DNA of 10,866 nt from Dunaliella salina (lineage: Eukaryota > Chlorophyta > Chlorophyceae > Chlamydomonadales > Dunaliellaceae), in NCBI GenBank assembly GCA_002284615.2, contig MU069678.1, positions 141,686 to 152,551 on the forward strand. The letters are read 5' to 3'. The position numbers and the translations under genes were made by a program. The notes under the pieces are model-generated. The model was not told the DNA's origin, ran no database searches, and saw nothing but the letters and a program-made list of their open reading frames with translations. This document shows, in pieces, positions 7,397-10,866 of the stretch (within the stretch, counting starts at the first letter, position 1; every line of letters begins with the position of its first letter).

Positions 7397-7540
7397 AAGC
7401 ACTTGGAGCATGAGCGCGCCTGCAAGGCAAAAGTGGTGCAAAACTGGAAAGCACGCATGCACAGCACCTGGCCACAATCTGAGTATGAGGTGTTGTTTAG
7501 TATGTTACTCAAGCATGACCTACCAAGTTTGGGGGCCCAG
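7397..7540 (+). CDS. Weak plus-strand exon candidate ending at the (GT)n tract
   Basis: On the plus strand the frame HLEHERACKAKVVQNWKARM, then HSTWPQSEYEVLFSMLLKHD, then LPSLGAQ has a protein-like composition. It ends at GGGGCCCAG|GTGTGTGTG, a potential splice donor formed by the first bases of the microsatellite. An acceptor-like CCCCCAAAG precedes it, but without a pyrimidine tract. No family was recognised. It might be part of a decayed mobile element or a chance open frame. Confidence 0.25.
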
Positions 7541-7657
<117 letters not shown>

Positions 7658-7800
7658 TTCCAGGGGCTCGGTCAAAGCTGGGAGCTGTCAAAGCTATGGA
7701 CTTGAGCATCACTGCATGGCCTCATCATTTGATGAGGCAGATCTGATTTTTGTTACATACAATTTAAATCTTGACGCTGACGTCTCACCTGGCGCCGCTG

Positions 7801-7834
7801 TCACCGCAATTTTGAATTGTTCACCGCAATTTTG
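7801..7834. repeat. 20-bp tandem duplication
   Basis: TCACCGCAATTTTG occurs at 7801 and again at 7821, separated by AATTGT. It is followed by CTCGCGTTCTCGCG, itself a small duplication, and a TTTTTGCAG acceptor-like end. Confidence 0.8.
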
Positions 7835-7859
7835 TGCTCGCGTTCTCGCGTTTTTGCAG

Positions 7860-8069
7860 CTAAAGGAGAGTTTCAGCCTGTACACGTTAATTCTTTTATT
7901 AAAAGCAGCAATTCGCAAAAGTCGGATCCCTGAATGGTGCACCCTGTGCCTCTCACATAGATTCCAGCTTTTCCCTGCCAAAATAATTGATTTTCTAAAC
8001 CTCCGCCCCAGCCCCCTGGATCCCCCAGGATATGCTCCTGATGAAATGCCCAACCATCGCCGCAGGTCA
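7860..8069 (+). CDS. Weak plus-strand exon candidate
   Basis: It lies between an acceptor-like GCGTTTTTGCAG and a strong donor AGGTCAG|GTAAGCC on the plus strand. The open frame reads LKESFSLYTLILLLKAAIRK, then SRIPEWCTLCLSHRFQLFPA, then RPSPLDPPGYAPDEMPNHRR. A hydrophobic stretch (SLYTLILLLKAAI) is visible. The opposite strand is also open over much of the segment, so the strand is not secure. No family was recognised; a degraded repetitive element is equally possible. Confidence 0.25.
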
Positions 8070-8163
8070 GGTAAGCCGATGGAGTGCTTCCTGGGGACCT
8101 CTTTTTTGCAGGGATTTTGACTGACTCCAGGCCCCCGCTCTGGACCCCCCCACAGCTCAAACC

Positions 8164-8212
8164 GAGTATGCAGGGTTGCTCAGAAAGGTCAAATTGAAGG
8201 TCCTGCATACTC
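8164..8212. repeat. Inverted repeat with 11-bp arms
   Basis: GAGTATGCAGG (8164-8174) is complementary to CCTGCATACTC (8202-8212) across a 27-base loop. The stem extends imperfectly with CAAA on the left and TTTG on the right. It lies in sequence without a supported gene. Confidence 0.7.
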
Positions 8213-8269
8213 AGATTTGGCTGGTCCCACTGGGGCAAGAACTCAAACCTAGATGCCTGACCTGACATA

Positions 8270-8620
8270 AAGCTTACCAGGTGGGGAGCATGAAAAAAAC
8301 TGGCTTCAAGGCCTCAAGAGATAAATTGACTGGCGGCCTTCGGCTCCATTCATCCTGGCATCCTCCCTAGGAGGAGGATAGTGGCTCCATGCACAAGCAT
8401 GCAAGAGGAAGTGACATTGCAGCCACAACGCTCATCCTTCCTTCTTTCCTTCTTTCTTGACAGTCACTGTGCAGTGCCTCCGACAATCTGTTCTTCTTTT
8501 ATTTGAATCACAGTAGCAAAAAGCATCCTGGTGAAAGTTCACCACACATTATTAGCATCAAACACTATGATTTTAGGCATCCGCAGCTGTGTTCCCATTG
8601 TCAAGCATGCCTTAAAGATT
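8270..8620. other. Gap without a gene; plus-strand pyrimidine tract
   Basis: No protein domain or RNA gene was seen. A long pyrimidine tract (TCCTTCCTTCTTTCCTTC followed by TTTCTTGACAG) at about 8429-8462 looks like a plus-strand 3' splice site, but no convincing exon follows it. On the minus strand this stretch is the intron downstream of the exon ending at 8624. Confidence 0.35.
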
Positions 8621-8623
8621 TAC

Positions 8624-8717
8624 CTGATTGGGTGCCACACCCCCAGCTAGGGGGGCAGCGGCAGTAACAACTGATGCCTGCTGCTGTTGCTGCCGCTGCT
8701 GCTGCTGCCGCTGCTGC

Positions 8718-8759
<42 letters not shown>

Positions 8760-8815
8760 ACAGGCTTACCAATCAGCGTCTGCGGTGACTTCAAAGGATC
8801 CCAGCCCAGTGGATG
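8624..8815 (-). CDS. Exon with HPxGWDP start and polyglutamine, unknown gene
   Basis: The acceptor GCCTGTCACCCCTCTTGCAG precedes 8815 on the minus strand, and the donor AATCAG|GTAAATC follows 8624. The exon is 192 nt, 64 codons, phase 0 at both ends. It starts HPLGWDPLKSPQTLIGKPV, then a glutamine tract of about 13 residues followed by arginine-interrupted glutamines, then ASVVTAAAPLAGGVAPNQ. The start matches the exon at 10256-10023. An internal GTAAGC after CTGATTG (8770) offers an alternative donor that would skip the polyglutamine but shift the frame. Glutamine-rich tracts are common in algal regulatory proteins, but no function can be assigned from this. The CAG tract is part of the coding unit and likely to vary in length. 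Confidence 0.6.
8677..8759. repeat. CTG/CAG trinucleotide repeat within an exon
   Basis: On the plus strand (CTG) with CCG interruptions; the final 13 units (8720-8758) are uninterrupted. On the minus strand it encodes glutamine with arginine (CGG) interruptions. Confidence 0.95.
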
Positions 8816-9049
8816 CTGCAAGAGGGGTGACAGGCACAACAAGGTGAAAGTAATGTGAAAGTAAAAGTCTATGCTGGACCAAACCAGTATGCATTAAGGA
8901 AAGACCCAACAGTCAGCGCCGGCACCAATTGTGAGCCCCACCAATGGGAGCAAGCTGTGAGCAGCAAAGCTAATTTGGGTCCGGCGGGTTGTCGGCAATT
9001 CAAGCACAAACACAAGCACATGGTCATTGCCACTGCATGGTTTGGGCTG

Positions 9050-9119
9050 CAAGGTGCAGCTGTGGAGGCTGCACAGGCTTTCCAATCAGTGCCTGTGGTG
9101 CCTTCAAGGGATCCCAGCC
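9050..9119 (-). CDS. Second GWDP-type exon copy, probably decayed
   Basis: A CCACCCCTCCACAG acceptor is followed by GGCTGGGATCCC. The frame reads GWDPLKAPQALIGKPVQPPQ then LHLAAQTM, very close to the 8815-8624 exon (GWDPLKSPQTLIGKPVQ) but with PPQ instead of the polyglutamine. The pyrimidine tract matches that of the other copies. However, the acceptor lies a few bases further in, and no good donor was seen before a stop. It is either an exon with a different boundary or a decaying duplicate. At DNA level the similarity to 8755-8820 is obvious on both strands. Confidence 0.4.
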
Positions 9120-9144
9120 CTGTGGAGGGGTGGCAGGCGCCAAA

Positions 9145-9375
9145 ACCTTGCAAGGTCAATGCAGCGGCATTTTTTTTTTGCAAGGTCAATGCCGTTGCAT
9201 GCCTTGCGGGTACCTTGCAAGGTCAAAGCCGCTGCATGGTCCGGGCTGCGATTCTTGTGGATGCTGTAAAAGGGAGACAGGCACAAACGTCTTGCAAAGT
9301 CAATTCCGCTGCATGTTTTTTTTTTGCAAGGTCATTGCTGCTGCATATTTTTTTTTTTGCAAGGTCAATGCTGGT
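9145..9375. repeat. Dispersed TGCAAGGTCAATGC repeats with poly-T tails
   Basis: Five or six copies of (T)nGCAAGGTCAATGC.GCTGCAT lie between 9145 and 9375, several preceded by runs of 9-11 T. Single-base variants (GGTCATTGC, AGTCAATTCC) occur. Read on the minus strand each copy is ATGCAGC.GCATTGACCTTGC followed by poly-A. They surround and partly overlap the degenerate exon copy at 9263. Confidence 0.8.
9214..9263 (-). CDS. Third acceptor/HP exon-start copy, degenerate
   Basis: The acceptor GCCTGTCTCCCTTTTACAG is nearly identical to the one before 8815, and CATCCA (HP) follows. The downstream frame reads HPQESQPGPCSGFDLA and has lost GWDP. A possible donor AAG|GTACCC follows 9214 but gives a phase that does not match the other copies. 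The acceptor appears intact, so the copy could still be spliced. Confidence 0.3.
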
Positions 9376-9467
9376 GCATGGGCTGAAAGCTGCAGCTGTG
9401 GAGGTTGCAAAGGAGTCCAACAACACGTGTCTGGGTGATCTTTCCTCAACAAGGTGCAGCATCATAC

Positions 9468-9647
9468 CAGCGTAATAGCAGTGCCTGCTCCTCTGCATCA
9501 AAACCTGCACTCAGGTCGCGCTCCTGCCCCATCTGCTCCATCAGCACACCATGGATTTGTGCGCTGTGGAGGCAAGCCTCCATAAGCATATCTTTCATTA
9601 ACATATACTTCCCATCTGCATACCATGGAAACCAGGGTCTTGCACTT
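9468..9647 (-). CDS. Internal coding exon, unknown protein
   Basis: On the minus strand an excellent acceptor (TGTCTGTCGTGTCTACTTACTCCAG) precedes 9647. The frame reads SARPWFPWYADGKYMLMKDM, then LMEACLHSAQIHGVLMEQMG, then QERDLSAGFDAEEQALLLRW. The middle is rich in Met, Leu, Glu and Gln and would form an amphipathic helix. A good donor CGCTG|GTATGA follows 9468, giving a 180-nt exon in phase 2 at both ends. The frame otherwise stays open to a stop at about 9446. The phases do not match a direct join to the HPxGWDP exons, so other exons must intervene or the boundaries differ. No family was recognised. Protein-like composition and splice signals on both sides support it. Confidence 0.55.
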
Positions 9648-10022
9648 CTGGAGTAAGTAGACACGACAGACACGAGCCTGCTGGAAAAGCACCAGCTCGC
9701 TATATAGACACCAGCCTGCAAGCACCCTCTGTGACTCCTGCACCTGCCCCTGCAAGCACTCCCTGTTTCTCCGCTTCTTAGCACCCCATTATTTGGGACC
9801 ACTTTGTGTTCTCTTCTTGTGACGAGAACACCTGCTTCATGCGTGTCTGAGCAATTTCAATGTTTTCTAGCAGAGTTTTTTTTTCAGTTCAGGAGACAGC
9901 CAAGCAACCTAACTTTATGGCCGAAGGCTTCAATTCCATTGTAACCATGGCACCCCGTGTCACTGCCCCTCTCAGCGCCTCCTGCGCTCCTCTGTGCAGC
10001 TGCCCCTTGCAGAGAAACCAAC

Positions 10023-10256
10023 CTGGAAGCGGCAGTCTGGTTTGGAGCACTTCATGCCCCTAAAGCAGTGCTTCTTGAAGGTGGAAGGAGGTCGGGGAGG
10101 AGGAGGTGGTGCAGCTGGTGGTGGCGGAGCACACAAGGCTGGTTGGGGCTGAGCTTGTGTGGAAGGCCATGCTCTAAGGGCTTCTGTGGAGGGCCCTACT
10201 CCAGGAGCTTGCGGCTGAGATGGTGTGCGCCAGTGAGGGTCCCACCCTTCTGGGTG
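10023..10256 (-). CDS. Exon with HPxGWDP start, proline-rich middle and KCxxxDC end
   Basis: The acceptor CGCTTGTCCCATTCTTGCAG precedes 10256, and the donor CTTCCAG|GTTGGT follows 10023. It is 234 nt, 78 codons, phase 0 at both ends. The peptide starts HPEGWDPHWRTPSQPQAPG, passes through a proline-rich stretch (about residues 43-57, CAPPPPAAPPPPPRPP), and ends FKKHCFRGMKCSKPDCRFQ. The cysteine/histidine spacing HC.....C....C could bind a metal, but it matches no zinc finger I can name. The start repeats in the exon at 8815-8624. It probably belongs to the same minus-strand gene. Confidence 0.58.
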
Positions 10257-10312
10257 CTGCAAGAATGGGACAAGCGTGCACAATCAGTCTGGGTGCTCAT
10301 AGCTCACAATAT

Positions 10313-10350
10313 GGATGGTGGTGGTGATGGTGGTGGTGGTGGTGGTGGCA
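10313..10350. repeat. (TGG)n trinucleotide repeat
   Basis: ATGGTGGTGGTGATGG followed by eight or so uninterrupted GTG units. It lies between two exon candidates on the minus strand, immediately before the pyrimidine-rich intron end at 10257. Probably intronic. Confidence 0.9.
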
Positions 10351-10433
10351 CTGAGGAGCAGGGCAGATTAAAAGCTGGGCTCAGATGTCCCGATATCTGC
10401 CCAAATGTGCTTCTTCAATTCCAAGAGTCAAAC

Positions 10434-10580
10434 CTGGAAGCGACAGCTGATCAGCGACTGCAGTCTGCTCTGGTGCACTTGAGTCGCTTGTTCCATTCCT
10501 TTCTGCTCTTGTTGCCTCCCTGCTGCATGGATGGACGAGCAGCGCCTGGCTCTCCAGCAAGGAGGACAGTACCTGCACCA
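10434..10580 (-). pseudogene. Probable broken copy of the KCxxxDC exon end
   Basis: The minus-strand frame NKSRKEWNKRLKCTRADC parallels CFRGMKCSKPDC of the exon at 10256-10023. At DNA level both have AAGTGC.CCA.A.CAGACTGC and both end CGCTTCCAG|GTT. Here 17 extra bases (starting AGTCGCTGATCAG) stand between GACTGC and CGCTTCCAG; they bring in a TGA in frame and shift the phase. No HPxGWDP start was found upstream. It is either a decayed duplicate or an exon with different boundaries. Confidence 0.35.
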
Positions 10581-10589
10581 TTTTCTTGC

Positions 10590-10817
10590 AGGCATGGGAT
10601 CAAAAGAGGTTGAGATGTAGATGAGTGCAATTTCCAGTTGTGAGTATGGTTCAAAAGCTTGCCGACATTCAAATAGCCAACATTCCTATTGCAATGCATT
10701 GTGAGTAATTTGTGACATGCATAAGAGCAGTAACATTCACGTGCCCTCAAGCCTGCGCTTGCCCTCGCTTCATGCACACACAAGCGCACAAAAATATACT
10801 AAGAGTATGTACAAAAG

Positions 10818-10820
<3 letters not shown>
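10590..10820. other. Window edge region without recognised gene
   Basis: The minus strand is open in one frame from about 10790 (ARASAGLRARECYCSYACHK) but shows no domain or clear splice sites. It would be upstream of the exons described above. No promoter was identified. Confidence 0.3.

Positions 10821-10866
<46 letters not shown>
10821..10866. repeat. (CA)n microsatellite running off the window
   Basis: Twenty-three uninterrupted CA units to the last base of the window. The true length is unknown; such tracts often mark the end of an assembled contig. Confidence 0.97.

Noticed and set aside
8628..8858. Plus-strand polycysteine protein
   Set aside because: It is the reverse of the CAG tract; the minus strand has matching splice sites and a shared exon start.

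Overview
The window looks like nuclear DNA of a unicellular green alga. Base composition is near-balanced. Coding segments are short, separated by canonical GT...AG introns with clear pyrimidine tracts, and buried in a very high load of microsatellites and minisatellites. Dunaliella-type chlorophytes fit this picture, but the species assignment is inference. No bacterial, organellar, viral, CRISPR, rRNA or tRNA feature was recognised, and no intact transposon was found.

Left half (about 0.8-5.15 kb, minus strand): one split gene can be pieced together, an F-box/leucine-rich-repeat (LRR) protein. The F-box is divided over exon 1 (5125-5042) and exon 2 (4157-3778) by an 884-bp intron with a CAG|GTGAGA donor and a TGCAG acceptor, in phase 0. 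LRR-like segments follow in exon 2, near 1565-1400, and in 1136-768. Inside exon 2 the frame that completes the F-box differs from the frame that carries the LRR segment. The allele therefore has a frameshift (real, or an assembly error), and the gene may be a pseudogene. Its introns hold the 178-, 54- and 122-bp tandem arrays and a CACATGCCACAAG-type array. An 18-bp array lies just upstream of the start codon.

Middle (5.3-8.6 kb): mostly repeats. Two adjacent arrays at 5.62-6.42 kb each show a higher-order period of about 201 bp. A 33-bp direct repeat at 6.42 and 6.62 kb carries a perfect minus-strand GTAAGT splice donor. A (GT)n tract of about 113 bp lies at 7.54-7.65 kb. Two weak plus-strand exon candidates flank that tract.

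Right part (8.6-10.6 kb, minus strand): exons of a second split gene of unknown function, rich in proline and glutamine. Two well-defined phase-0/0 exons (10256-10023 and 8815-8624) both begin with HPxGWDP immediately after a TTGCAG acceptor. Two further decayed copies of the same acceptor/exon start lie between them. A separate, helix-like coding exon lies at 9647-9468. The window ends inside a (CA)n microsatellite.

A recurring theme is duplication of exon/intron junctions: the 178-bp array, the 33-bp repeat, and the HPxGWDP exon starts. No previously undescribed molecular system can be claimed from sequence alone. The best leads are the duplicated-exon gene and the splice-donor-bearing arrays.
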